Origin: Bacteroidaceae bacterium
GTDB lineage: Bacteria; Bacteroidota; Bacteroidia; Bacteroidales; Bacteroidaceae
Direction: 5' to 3'
NCBI GenBank assembly: GCA_017940605.1
Contig: JAGAYF010000035.1
Span: 1-42,878 of the forward strand
Length of the DNA stretch: 42,878 bases
Each line of letters starts with the position of its first letter. Positions within the stretch are counted from its first letter, which is position 1. Shown in pieces: positions 24,849-34,120 of the stretch. The position numbers were made by a program, and so were the translations under genes. The notes under the pieces were generated by a model, which saw nothing but the letters and a program-made list of their open reading frames with translations, was not told the DNA's origin and made no database searches.

Positions 24849-25760
24849 TTATCTCGGCCCAAGAAACTTGTCACCATTTAGATGTATCATGTGGTCGGGA
24901 AGTTCGGCAAGCCACACCTCGGTTTCCCATGCCAACTCGGCGGAGAACTTTATGTAGGTCTTGAAGTCGAGAAAAGCGGTGACGAATATCTTGCCAGCTA
25001 TGACATCCTTTGTCATTGTTGTTATTTCCTGTATGCGTTTCGGATTCATTGGGCCGACGGAAGTCACAGCCTCAATGAAATAGAGCCAATTCTTGTCGGA
25101 ACAATAGAGAACAACATCGGGCATCTTGTCATGAAGAGTGATTTTGAAACCAAGTTCCTTCAGACGTTCCTCACGCTTCACAAGGTCTTTCTGTATGGTA
25201 TCACCCACGTAAAGACATTCGGAGTTTGGAGCAAATCGCGTAGCAAATTCCTCAATGATAGCTTTCTGCAATTGGTTGTGCTTGCCAATACTGAATGTAA
25301 AGTCCTCGCCATTGATTTTGACGGGCATTTTCTCCATTTCCTTTTTGGAAGCGTAGATGTCAATCAGACTTTCGTGGTTTTTCTTAAAATCCTCTAAAGG
25401 CCTATCACTGATGTTTATCTTGCGCAGGATTTCCAAAAATTCCGCAGTCAGTCGCCAACGATAATTTGGACTGTTAGTGGCTTTCGCATTATCCTCAACA
25501 ATGGCAGCCGTGCGGAAATGGTGCAATGCCTGTTTGCGGAATGTTTCGCGTGAGTTCTCGGCATAAATTACATCGTAGTTTTTGTTTGCAAACTGGATGA
25601 TATCATGTATGCGCATCCATTCGTTTGTAGCATCTGTCCACTTGGTCGTCTTTTTCAGATTGGCCATGCCGAGAATCGTCAGCACACAAATGTCTGCCTA
25701 CTGTTTCTTAGGAAGACCGAGGCTTTTAAGGAGTTTTCTTGTTCTCTCTATCTTATCCAT
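24849..25760 (-). pseudogene. PstI/BsuBI-family restriction endonuclease with an N-terminal stop codon
   Basis: The natural start is ATG at 25760 (complement), overlapping the methyltransferase stop by 13 bases, giving MDKIERTRKLLKSLGLPKKQ, then TAG (25700-25698), then ADICVLTILGMANLKKTTKW in the same frame. The rest is open to 24849, so the intact protein would have 303 residues, about the size of PstI/BsuBI (CTGCAG). C-terminal features YVGDTIQKDLVKREERLKEL, HDKMPDVVLY and WLYFIEAVTSVGPMNPKRI match the family (catalytic Asp/Glu core). A CAG to TAG change at codon 21 explains the stop. A restart at GTG or ATG downstream (25685 region) might still give a shortened protein. Confidence 0.8.
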
Positions 25761-27217
25761 TTGTTTACAATATTATCGCAATTTTGTTCGGTGAGTTCTT
25801 GTCCTATCAGTTCCTGCCCCATTTGTCTGATAGCCTCTTTCGATGGCACAGGCATGAGATTGATTTCGGTAGAGTTGACTTGCGTAGATCCATTAAGAAT
25901 TCTATAATAGGAATCGTAAAGGGTTGAATTTAGAAGTACATACAAACCATAAGCAACTTCGGGAGTGTCGCACTTGATATAGTTTATCTTGTTCTGCGTG
26001 CTGATATATTTGTACTGGCCATGGTCTGCCTTTAGGTAGATACCACATTGCAGCCGACGCTTTTCTTCTTTCGAAGTGAAGCGTTTTACAAATAAATAGT
26101 CGGTGTTTTCTTGCAGATAACCTATTCTGTCCGTCACGATATATTCAGCCTCGCGTCCTACAGGCCAAGAAACTCGTCCATTTCTAATGTGCTGGGAATA
26201 GAACAATGGGTATGATCCTTCTTCGTCCGTATCACGCAAGACTTCACGGGCGCGGAAGTCAACAATAATGCCTGTACGCATACGAAGATCGTCCGATTCC
26301 AAAGTGTTTGTCTGGCTGTTTACCCGCGAAAGTATTTCGGCTTCCTCTTGACTCGTCACAAGAAAAACGAACTGATTGGGGGCGACTATCGTATCGTAAT
26401 CGACTTTGTAATATTTGATATCGGCAAAGTCCGAAGTCTCAGACGAAGACATTTCAATAAATTGCGGTTTCGTCTTAGTCTTTCTAACCTTGATAATCAT
26501 GGTTTCCTGTAAAACAGATTCGCCATCAAACACCTTGTCACGACTGCCAAAGATATGTATATTCGTGATGACGCAATGCTTGAAGAGGTATTTGCGGAAA
26601 CGCTCAAAATAGGCCCCCGAAGTCCACGAGCGAGGAATGATATAGACCATTTCCTCACCTTCTTTCAAGTTGTTGATACCCATTGCCCAGAACAAAAAAT
26701 ACAGATTAGGTGCTCCGTAGCATACTTCGGGCATTGCCATAGCTTCTGGGCATCTTTTGCAATCTTCAAGTAGGGAGGATTGCCAATTATCATGTCGAAT
26801 TTCTCGGCTTCTTTCTTGTAGAAGTCTGCACGGATAAAGTTCTGCGATGTAAGATAGTTATCATTTCTAATCTCATACTTGATGCCGCACGTCTTTTTCA
26901 GATTCTCAAGATTCTCGGCCAAAGTCGGCAACACCTTTACATCATTCTCATAGCAAACGGTGGCAATCTCCCCCTTTATATCCACTATCTCTCAGACTTT
27001 CCACCAAAGCAGCGGTCAACAAGCCCGTTCCAGCACCGGCATCAAGTAATCTAAGTTCAGATTTGTCGAAATTGATGCAGAATAGCGAGGCCATAAATTC
27101 CGCCGTCTTTCTCGACGTGAAAAACTGGCCATACTTCTTGCGCTCCTTCTTCGGGATTGACTCTACGAAAGAGGCTGTTACATTGTAAGCAGTATTTAGA
27201 GAGTTTATTTTATTCAT
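25748..27217 (-). pseudogene. PstI/BsuBI-type adenine methyltransferase broken by two compensating frameshifts
   Basis: Three overlapping frames make one protein of about 489 residues. The N-part (from ATG 27217) has KKYGQFFTSRKTAEFMAS and LLDAGAGTGLLTAAL (SAM site). The middle part has FDMIIGNPPYLKIAKDA (catalytic NPPY). The C-part has VYIIPRSWTSGAYFERFRKY and NSTLYDSYYRILNGSTQVNS (target recognition region). One extra G in the run complementary to 26970-26974 shifts the frame, and one missing C at the run complementary to 26748-26750 restores it; the outer parts are in the same frame. So about 73 codons including NPPY are misread. Both changes are in short homopolymers, so sequencing error must be excluded. 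Confidence 0.82.
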
Positions 27218-27250
27218 GCTTTTAGCATTATAATTCTTTTTCTATCAATC

Positions 27251-27457
27251 TTATTCGTCAATCCATAGCAAGTCATCTACGCTGACACCCAATATCTTTG
27301 CCAGTTGAATGAACATCTCTACATTGGGTTGGGCGGCGTTGGTCACCCATTTTGAGATGACGGCAGGGTCTTTGTCCAGGATTCCTGCCAGTTGTTTATT
27401 GGTCATTCCTTTCTCGGCAAGTACCACCTTCAGCCGGTTGATTCTTTTGCGTTCCAT
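27251..27457 (-). CDS. XRE-family controller (C) protein of the R-M system
   Basis: A 68-residue helix-turn-helix protein (LKVVLAEKGMTNKQLAGILD, DKDPAVISKWVTNAAQPNVE, LAKILGVSVDDLL). Its small size and place directly upstream of the methyltransferase gene fit the controller proteins that delay restriction expression, though any Cro/CI-like regulator would look the same. It reads in the same direction as the broken R-M genes and is itself intact. The upstream promoter contains a palindrome that may be its operator. Confidence 0.8.
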   Translation of the reverse strand: MERKRINRLKVVLAEKGMTNKQLAGILDKDPAVISKWVTNAAQPNVEMFIQLAKILGVSVDDLLWIDE

Positions 27458-27480
27458 TACTAATTTACTTGATTTTGCTA

Positions 27481-27509
27481 CAAATATACAATATTTACTT
27501 TAAAGTCAA
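27481..27509 (-). promoter_or_regulatory. Promoter and palindromic operator of the controller gene
   Basis: On the minus strand TTG (27509-27507), 18 bases, TATATTTG (27488-27481), then the start codon about 24 bases further. Between the boxes lies the palindrome ACTTTAAAGT (27497-27506), preceded by G on the minus strand. This resembles the GACT-N-AGTC half-sites of C-protein operators. Confidence 0.55.
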
Positions 27510-27611
27510 TGCCCTTAAAAGAAAATTATAGTTGAATCAGAGCAAAAAAAACTACTTTACTTTCGATTTTTTCTGCCTATATGCGGAGTTTAAGCTAATT
27601 TATTAAAAAAC

Positions 27612-27666
27612 TTACTCGGACTAAGTTTAAACTTACTCCCTCTAATTTTAAAATTAGTCCGAGTAA
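27612..27666. repeat. Inverted repeat TTACTCGGACTAA (right side of the R-M island)
   Basis: TTACTCGGACTAA near 27612-27624 is matched by its complement TTAGTCCGAGTAA near 27654-27666, with an A+T-rich spacer containing TTTAAACTTACTC. The core is shared with the hairpin at 24154-24200. Confidence 0.7.
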
Positions 27667-27708
27667 TTTTAAAAAACTCCCCGAGTTTTTCTGAGCAACT
27701 AAATTTCC

Positions 27709-27959
27709 CCTCTAAGTTAGAGGAAAAATTGCTCCCCTTAGCTAGGGGAGGAATACCGTGTTCGCTGACAAAGTTCCTATACAAAAAAGCTCCCCCTCTA
27801 AGATAGAGGGGGTGACCCGCAGGGTCGGGGGCGTGTGTACAAGAAGTGACCGAGGAGTGTGTTACTTGTTGCCTGTGTCATGGGCACAGCATGATGCCTG
27901 CGGTGGCTCACCGGCACACTCCTTCGGCCCTGCGGGTTGCTTCCCCTAACTTAGGGGAA
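27709..27959. repeat. Four related CCCCTCTAA-type hairpins
   Basis: CCTCTAA-G-TTAGAGG (27709-27723), CTCCCCTTAGCTAGGGGAG (27732-27750), a nine-bp stem with loop AGA (27791-27811) and TTCCCCTAA-C-TTAGGGGAA (27941-27959). They share a pyrimidine-rich arm ending in TAA/TTA. They look like copies of one small repeat element. Confidence 0.7.
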
Positions 27960-28154
27960 TATTTCCAGGGACTCTCACTACAAAATTCTGCTGTTTTCAA
28001 CTTGTTTTTCCGTCTATTTCGCGGAAAAAAGCTACATTTGCAGGGTTGAACAGTATTTTATGCAATGAAAATCCAACAAAGAGGCGGTCAAAAATGCATG
28101 GTTGGCATTGTCTTTGCAATGTGACTGGTATCTATATCACTAATCAGTATATTC

Positions 28155-28517
28155 ATGACGAAGAATGAGAACCCATTGGTAGACACGATTGTGAATGCCA
28201 TACAGGATAAGAAGGGAACAGGGATTGTCGTGGCCGACATGAGCCACATAGCCGATGCCGTATGTCGGTATTTCATCATTTGCCAAGGCAATTCGGGCAA
28301 CCAGGTGGAGGCCATTGCCCGCGGCGTGGGCGACGGTGCACGCGAGAAGCTGGGCGAGAAGCCCATGGCGGTGTGCGGCGAGCAGAACGCCGTATGGATT
28401 GCACTGGACTATGGCGATGTCATGGTGCATGTGTTCCAGCCCGAGACGCGCCAGTTCTATGACCTGGAGCACCTGTGGGCCGATGCCGCGCTGACAAGCA
28501 TTCCCGACCTGCCCTGA
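28155..28517 (+). CDS. rsfS: Ribosomal silencing factor RsfS
   Basis: A 120-residue protein of the RsfS/Iojap/YbeB family, which binds ribosomal protein uL14 and blocks joining of the ribosomal subunits during starvation. Family segments are clear: IVVADMSHIADAVCRYFIICQGNSGNQVEAIA, AVWIALDYGDVMVHVFQPETRQFYDLEHLW (shown here in pieces of the conserved WxxxDYGDVVVHIF motif). Length is normal. It lies 31 bases upstream of ftsH, as in many Bacteroidales, and is probably co-transcribed with it. Confidence 0.95.
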   Translation: MTKNENPLVDTIVNAIQDKKGTGIVVADMSHIADAVCRYFIICQGNSGNQVEAIARGVGDGAREKLGEKPMAVCGEQNAVWIALDYGDVMVHVFQPETRQFYDLEHLWADAALTSIPDLP

Positions 28518-28548
28518 CCATCAGTAACCGACACACAGAGAAATCAAT

Positions 28549-30615
28549 ATGAGCAAAAAGAACCCCAACAGAGGCGGCGGGCAGGTAAACATGCCGCGCT
28601 TCAACCTGAACTGGCTCTATGCCATTATCATCCTGGTGCTGGCCTACCTGCTGTATACAGGCAACCAAGCGGGCGGAAGCTACCGCAAGAATGTCAGCTA
28701 CACGGAATTTAAGCAGTATGTGGAGAAAGGATATGCCGACCGCATCACCGTAAACAAGGGAAAGGGCAACGTGGAGATGTATGTCAAGAAAGAACACGTG
28801 GGAAAAATATTCGGCGGCGCATCGGCAGCGGGCGAATCGCCCTGCGTGGTGGCCGACATTCCGTCGGTGGACAACGTGGACAATTTTCTGTCGGAGCAAC
28901 AGGAAGCCCAGCACTTCACGGGCATCATCAAATATGACACCAACGACAGCATATGGGGTGCACTGCTCATTAACGCACTGCCCATCATCCTGTTCTTTGT
29001 CATCATGTGGTTTCTCTTTTACCGACAGATGGGAAGCGGCGGCGCCGGCGGGGGCGGCGTGTTCAGCGTGGGAAAGAGCAAGGCCCAGATATACAGCAAG
29101 GAGAACGGAGGCGTGCATGTCACCTTTAAGGATGTGGCCGGCCAGGACGAAGCCAAGCAGGAGGTGCAGGAAATCGTAAAATTCCTGAAATCGCCGAAGA
29201 AATATACGGAACTGGGCGGCAAGATTCCCAAGGGCGTACTGCTCGTAGGTCCTCCGGGTACGGGAAAGACATTGCTGGCCAAGGCCGTGGCAGGCGAAGC
29301 CAACGTGCCGTTCTTCTCCATCTCGGGAAGTGACTTTGTGGAAATGTTTGTGGGCGTGGGCGCAAGCCGCGTGCGCGACTTGTTCCGCCAGGCCAAGGAG
29401 AAAGCTCCCTGCATCGTCTTCATAGACGAGATTGATGCCGTGGGGCGCGCAAGAGGCCGCAACCCGGCCATGGGCGGCAACGACGAGCGCGAGAACACGC
29501 TGAACCAACTGCTTACCGAAATGGATGGCTTTGTTCCCAACAGCGGCATCATCGTATTGGCTGCCACCAACCGTGCCGACATCCTGGACAAGGCCCTCCT
29601 GCGCGCCGGACGCTTTGACCGGCAAATCCATGTGGAACTGCCGGGCCTGCCCGAAAGGAAGCAAATCTTCATGGTCCACATGAAACCCCTGAAACTCGAC
29701 GAGAGCGTAGACGTAGACCTGCTGAGCCGTCAGACCCCGGGATTCTCGGGAGCCGACATTGCCAACGTGTGCAACGAGGCGGCACTCATAGCCGCACGGC
29801 GCGACAAGAATGCCGTGGGCAAACAGGAATTCCTGGATGCCATCGACCGCATCATTGGCGGCATGGAGAAGAAGACCAAGGTCATGACGGCCGATGAGAA
29901 GCGCACCATTGCCATCCACGAGGCCGGCCATGCCACCATATCCTGGTTCCTGGAATATGCCAACCCGTTGGTCAAGGTGACCATCGTGCCGCGCGGCCAG
30001 TCGCTGGGCGCAGCTTGGTATCTGCCCGAGGAGCGCACCATCACCACGCGCGAACAAATGCTGGACGAGATATGCGCCACACTGGGCGGGCGCGCAGCCG
30101 AAGAACTATTTACAGGACACATCTCGAGCGGCGCGCTGAACGACCTGGAGCGCGTCAACAAATCGGCCTACGGCATGGTGGCCTACCTGGGCATGAGCGA
30201 CAAGCTGACCAACATTTGCTACTATGACGCACAGCAGGACATGAGCTTCAGCAAGCCCTATTCAGACCGCACGGCCGAACTTATCGACCTGGAGGTCAAG
30301 GAACTCATCCAGCAACAGTACAACCGCGCCAAGGCCTTGCTGGAAGAACATGCCGAGGGACATGCCCGCCTGGCCCAACTGCTGATTGACCGCGAGGTCA
30401 TCTTTGCGGAAGACGTGGAAAACATCTTCGGCAAGCGTCCGTGGGCCAGCCGCACCGACGAACTCATTGCTGAGAACGACCGCCTGCAAAAGGAAAACGA
30501 AGCCAAGGAGCAGGCCGAGATACAGAACACCGAAAAGGAGAACCAGCAACTGGCATTGGAGATTCAGGAAGGTACGGAAATACCCAAAGAGACAGAGGAT
30601 GAACAACCTGCTTAA
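28549..30615 (+). CDS. ftsH: ATP-dependent zinc metalloprotease FtsH
   Basis: A 688-residue membrane AAA+ protease that degrades unneeded or misfolded membrane and cytoplasmic proteins. Two transmembrane helices (about 23-41 and 137-160) flank a periplasmic domain. The AAA module has Walker A GPPGTGKT (234-241), Walker [13 protein letters not shown], the second region of homology [20 protein letters not shown], and the protease site HEAGH (457-461). The tail after about 640 is rich in Glu and Gln. Length is near the Bacteroidales norm. It overlaps cdsA by 17 bases. Confidence 0.97.
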   Translation: MSKKNPNRGGGQVNMPRFNLNWLYAIIILVLAYLLYTGNQAGGSYRKNVSYTEFKQYVEKGYADRITVNKGKGNVEMYVKKEHVGKIFGGASAAGESPCVVADIPSVDNVDNFLSEQQEAQHFTGIIKYDTNDSIWGALLINALPIILFFVIMWFLFYRQMGSGGAGGGGVFSVGKSKAQIYSKENGGVHVTFKDVAGQDEAKQEVQEIVKFLKSPKKYTELGGKIPKGVLLVGPPGTGKTLLAKAVAGEANVPFFSISGSDFVEMFVGVGASRVRDLFRQAKEKAPCIVFIDEIDAVGRARGRNPAMGGNDERENTLNQLLTEMDGFVPNSGIIVLAATNRADILDKALLRAGRFDRQIHVELPGLPERKQIFMVHMKPLKLDESVDVDLLSRQTPGFSGADIANVCNEAALIAARRDKNAVGKQEFLDAIDRIIGGMEKKTKVMTADEKRTIAIHEAGHATISWFLEYANPLVKVTIVPRGQSLGAAWYLPEERTITTREQMLDEICATLGGRAAEELFTGHISSGALNDLERVNKSAYGMVAYLGMSDKLTNICYYDAQQDMSFSKPYSDRTAELIDLEVKELIQQQYNRAKALLEEHAEGHARLAQLLIDREVIFAEDVENIFGKRPWASRTDELIAENDRLQKENEAKEQAEIQNTEKENQQLALEIQEGTEIPKETEDEQPA

Positions 30616-31450
30616 GCGCACCCTGTCAGGCATCCTGTACGTGGGTACGGTCATTGCCTGCCTCCTGTACAGCAAGACGGCGTTCTGCATCGTCTTTGCC
30701 ATCGTGACGGGCTGGGCCATCGACGAGTACAACCGAATACTGGAGGAGCGCGGGCTGGCGCAGCCCAACAGGATGATGACCATGCTGGCGGGTGTCTATC
30801 TCTTCCTGGTCCTCTTCCTGATCACTACCAACGGATACTCCCCCATTCTCTTCCTGCTATTCATTCCCTACGGCCTGACCCTGCTGTTCCTCATCGCAAG
30901 CGAGCTCTTTGCAGGCAAGCCGCAGCCGCTGGCCAACTGGGCGTACAGCCTGGCAGGGCAGGTCTACATTGCGCTACCCTTTGCCCTGCTCAACATCCTC
31001 ACCTACGGCATGAAGGAAGTGCAGCTTTCCTGGCCGTTGTCGCTCTACCTGTTCATCTTCCTTTGGCTGAACGACTCGGGCGCATACGTCTTTGGCAGCC
31101 TGCTGCACAATAAGATTCCCTACCGCCTGTCGCCCCACATTTCACCCAAGAAGACGTGGATCGGCAGCCTGGGCGGCGCAGCCACCGTGCTGGCAGCCTC
31201 GGCCGTTGCACACCTATGCACCGGCCAGATGGGCATTGGCTTCTGGCTGGGCATGGCATGCACCGTCATTGTGTTCGGAACACTGGGCGACTTGGTTGAA
31301 AGCCAGATGAAACGCCAAGTCGGCATCAAGGACAGCGGCTCATTCCTGCCGGGCCACGGCGGCGTGCTGGACCGATTCGACAGCGTCATCTTCTCCATCC
31401 CAGCCGTCATCATCTACGTCTGTTGCTATTCCTACTTATTCCATCATTAA
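30599..31450 (+). CDS. cdsA: Phosphatidate cytidylyltransferase CdsA
   Basis: A 283-residue integral membrane enzyme that makes CDP-diacylglycerol from phosphatidate and CTP, the entry step to phospholipids. Eight or so hydrophobic helices are visible. The signature SQMKRQVGIKDSGSFLPGHG followed by GVLDR is the family motif carrying the metal-binding Asp. ATG 30599 lies inside the end of ftsH; a 17-base overlap implies translational coupling. Upstream in-frame codons belong to the ftsH overlap and are not used. Confidence 0.95.
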   Translation: MNNLLKRTLSGILYVGTVIACLLYSKTAFCIVFAIVTGWAIDEYNRILEERGLAQPNRMMTMLAGVYLFLVLFLITTNGYSPILFLLFIPYGLTLLFLIASELFAGKPQPLANWAYSLAGQVYIALPFALLNILTYGMKEVQLSWPLSLYLFIFLWLNDSGAYVFGSLLHNKIPYRLSPHISPKKTWIGSLGGAATVLAASAVAHLCTGQMGIGFWLGMACTVIVFGTLGDLVESQMKRQVGIKDSGSFLPGHGGVLDRFDSVIFSIPAVIIYVCCYSYLFHH

Positions 31451-31459
31451 CACCCCCAC

Positions 31460-32719
31460 ATGAAACGAATCTGCATCCTCGCCGCATTCCTGGCCGCGTT
31501 CGTGAGCCTTCAGGCACAGACCGCGCGACAGGAAATCGACGCCAACCCGCAATTGTCGGGCGGCAACCTGTTTTGCTACCCCGTACCCACCCACGTCCAG
31601 TACACCGCCCCGCCTGCCGGCTACAAGCCCTTTTACCTCAGTGCCTACGCGCGTCACGGCTCGCGCCACATGACCACCCAGGCCGACTACACCGACGTGC
31701 TGAACGTCATGAGCAATGCCTACCGGACGGCACGGCTCACCACGCTGGGCAAGCGCGTGTATCTCATTGTCGACTCCCTGTACACGCTGGCCCAGCACCG
31801 CGTGGGCGACCTCACGCAGGTAGGAGCGCGGCAGCACCAAGGCATAGCGGCGCGCATCTACCGGAACTTTCCCGACCTGTTCGCAGGCAACGTGCACCTG
31901 GAAGCCCGTTCCACGGCCATACAGCGCACCATGCTCTCCATGCTCAACGAATGCTGCACCCTGCAGGGACTGTGCCCCCACATGACCGTCCGCACCGACG
32001 CGCCGTCCCACGATGTCCACTACCTGGACTTTGACGACCCCGTCGTCTCCGTCCACCGCGACCGCCCCGAGGTGACCAAGGCGCTCAACGACTACACCGA
32101 GCAGGTCGTGCAGCCCCAGCGGCTGCTCAACTCACTCTTTGCCGACACCGCCACCATCAACCGCATCAAGGACCCCAGGAATTTCATGATCCGGCTGTTC
32201 AATCTGGCCAACATCATTCAGAACGAGGGCATCCAGCTCGACCTGTACCACGTCTTCACCCAGGAAGAGTTGTTCAACCTGTGGAAACGCACCAACTACT
32301 GGTGGTACGTAACCCGCGCCGCCTCGCCGGTGACGGGCGAAAGGATGCCCCGCGCCCAGCGCAACCTGCTGCGCAACTTCATCTACACCGCCGACACCGC
32401 GCTGGTCAGGCAGCAGAACAACCTGACCCTGCGCTTCGGCCACGAAGTGGACCTCCTGCCGTTCATCTGCCTCATCAAGCTCAAGGATGCCTACTTCGTC
32501 AGCGCCAATCCCGACGAAGTGTCCGAGCACTGGCGGTGCTACAACCTCTTCCCCATGGCATGCAACGTGCAGTGGGTGTTCTACAAGAAAGAAGGCAGCC
32601 CCGTCCTCGTCAAGATACTGCTGAACGAGCGCGAGCAGACCCTTCCCATCAACAATGCCCCAGGTCCGTACTACAAGTGGGACGACCTGCGCGCCTACTG
32701 CATGGAACTCCTCAGATAA
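31460..32719 (+). CDS. Histidine acid phosphatase, phytase/MINPP-like (copy 1)
   Basis: A 419-residue exported protein (signal peptide ILAAFLAAFVSLQAQ) of the branch-2 histidine phosphatase superfamily. The catalytic loop is RHGSR (65-69; phosphohistidine His66), and the C-terminal pair is FGHE (His328, Glu329), where branch-2 enzymes have HD or HAE. Related Bacteroidota proteins of the MINPP group remove phosphate from inositol hexakisphosphate; that substrate is inference. It is followed by two paralogues in tandem. HE instead of HD, unlike copies 2 and 3, may alter substrate or proton donor behaviour. It begins 10 bases after cdsA. Confidence 0.88.
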   Translation: MKRICILAAFLAAFVSLQAQTARQEIDANPQLSGGNLFCYPVPTHVQYTAPPAGYKPFYLSAYARHGSRHMTTQADYTDVLNVMSNAYRTARLTTLGKRVYLIVDSLYTLAQHRVGDLTQVGARQHQGIAARIYRNFPDLFAGNVHLEARSTAIQRTMLSMLNECCTLQGLCPHMTVRTDAPSHDVHYLDFDDPVVSVHRDRPEVTKALNDYTEQVVQPQRLLNSLFADTATINRIKDPRNFMIRLFNLANIIQNEGIQLDLYHVFTQEELFNLWKRTNYWWYVTRAASPVTGERMPRAQRNLLRNFIYTADTALVRQQNNLTLRFGHEVDLLPFICLIKLKDAYFVSANPDEVSEHWRCYNLFPMACNVQWVFYKKEGSPVLVKILLNEREQTLPINNAPGPYYKWDDLRAYCMELLR

Positions 32720-32803
32720 CCCCCGGCACGCACCGGCCGTCCCCGCACGCACCGGCCGCGATGCCGCCCACACACATTCCCATTCCTACCAACCCACACC
32801 CCA

Positions 32804-34120
32804 ATGAACAGAATCCTGCTCCTTGCCCTCCTTAGCACAGGCTGCCTGGCCGCATCAGCCCAGAAACCGGCCCGACAGGAAATCATGGAAGACCTGAACC
32901 GCACGGCCACCAACCTGTATGCCTACCCCACCCCGCAGGGCATCACCTACACCAAGCCCCCGCGGGGCTACAAGCCCTTCCACATCAGCGCCTACGCGCG
33001 CCACGGCTCACGCTTCCACGCCAGTGCCGACAAGTACACCTACCCGCTGGACGCGCTGGCCCGGGCCGACAGCGCAGGCCGGCTGACCCCGCTGGGCCGC
33101 GAGGTCCTGCTCACAATCGACACCCTGTACAGGATGGCCCACAAGCGAATAGGCGACCTTACCCAAGTCGGGGCCGACCAGCACCGAGGCATTGCCCGCC
33201 GCATGGTGAGGAACTACCCCGAGGTCTTCCGCGGCACGGTCCATGTCGAGGCACGCTCGACCCCCATCCTCCGTTGCGTCATGTCCATGGCCAACGAGTG
33301 CATGGAGCTCAAGCGGCTGCACCCCGACATGACGCTGCAGTGCAACGCCTCCCACCACGACTACGACTACCTCAACAACCACGACTCGTGCCTGGCCCAC
33401 CTGTACGCCCAGGGGCAGGCAGCCCATTCCTTCAGGGAATACTCGCGCCGCACGGTCCACCCCGACAGGCTCATGGCGGCCCTGTTCAACGACCCGCAGT
33501 ACGTAAGCGAGCACGTCAACCAGCAGGAGCTCATGCCCTACCTGTTCTCCATGGCCGCCATCGTGCAGAACCTGGACCTGACACCCCAGGAGGCCGACCG
33601 CTACAACCTGTACCGCATCTTCACCCCCGACGAGTGCTTCGACCTGTGGAAAAGGTGGAACTACAGGTGGTACCTGAGGCACGCCTTCTCGCCGCTCACC
33701 CACAATGAAGTGCCCTACATGGAGGCCCACCTGCTGCGCAACATCATACTCACGGCCGACACCTGCCTGGCCTCAGGCCGCAGGAACGTCACCCTGCGCT
33801 TCGGCCACGACATCAACGTCATGCCGCTGGCCTGCCTGCTGCACCTCGACGACTACGCCTTCTCGAGCGACGACCCCGACGCAGTGGCCGAGCACTGGCG
33901 GTCCTACAAGATCACCCCCAAGGCAACCAACCTCCAGTTCGTCTTCTACCGCAGGAAGGGCGCGCCCGACATGGTCAAGGTGCTGCTGAACGAAGAAGAG
34001 ATGCGCATGCCGCTCGACAGCCCCCACGCGCCCTACTACTACTGGAGCGACTTCAGGAAATACTGCGAGGACATCCTGCACAAGGCCGACGAAGTCCTGC
34101 ACAAATACCAATCAAGATGA
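32804..34120 (+). CDS. Histidine acid phosphatase, phytase/MINPP-like (copy 2)
   Basis: A 438-residue exported protein (signal peptide ILLLALLSTGCLAASAQ). Catalytic RHGSR at 66-70 (His67) and FGHD with His335-Asp336. Middle segments are shared with copies 1 and 3: GDLTQVGADQHRGIARRMVRNYPEVF in part, and the ARSTPILRCVMSM stretch. DNA at 33730-33813 is identical over 84 bases to 35076-35159 in copy 3. The stop codon overlaps the start of copy 3 by four bases (ATGA), so the two are translationally coupled. Confidence 0.88.
   Translation: MNRILLLALLSTGCLAASAQKPARQEIMEDLNRTATNLYAYPTPQGITYTKPPRGYKPFHISAYARHGSRFHASADKYTYPLDALARADSAGRLTPLGREVLLTIDTLYRMAHKRIGDLTQVGADQHRGIARRMVRNYPEVFRGTVHVEARSTPILRCVMSMANECMELKRLHPDMTLQCNASHHDYDYLNNHDSCLAHLYAQGQAAHSFREYSRRTVHPDRLMAALFNDPQYVSEHVNQQELMPYLFSMAAIVQNLDLTPQEADRYNLYRIFTPDECFDLWKRWNYRWYLRHAFSPLTHNEVPYMEAHLLRNIILTADTCLASGRRNVTLRFGHDINVMPLACLLHLDDYAFSSDDPDAVAEHWRSYKITPKATNLQFVFYRRKGAPDMVKVLLNEEEMRMPLDSPHAPYYYWSDFRKYCEDILHKADEVLHKYQSR

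Larger units (their letters stand above)
27510..28154. other. Gene-free stretch full of inverted repeats
   Basis: No convincing gene. It holds the TTACTCGGAC inverted repeat and four related hairpins listed separately, a GGGTGACCCGCAGGGTCGGGGG patch, and a TACATTTG box at 28033-28040 that could be the rsfS promoter, with ATG 28155 about 115 bases later. Confidence 0.5.

Noticed and set aside
28420-30057. Long minus-strand frame opposite ftsH
   Set aside because: Mirror frame of a strongly conserved gene; composition is typical of the antisense of GC-rich codons.
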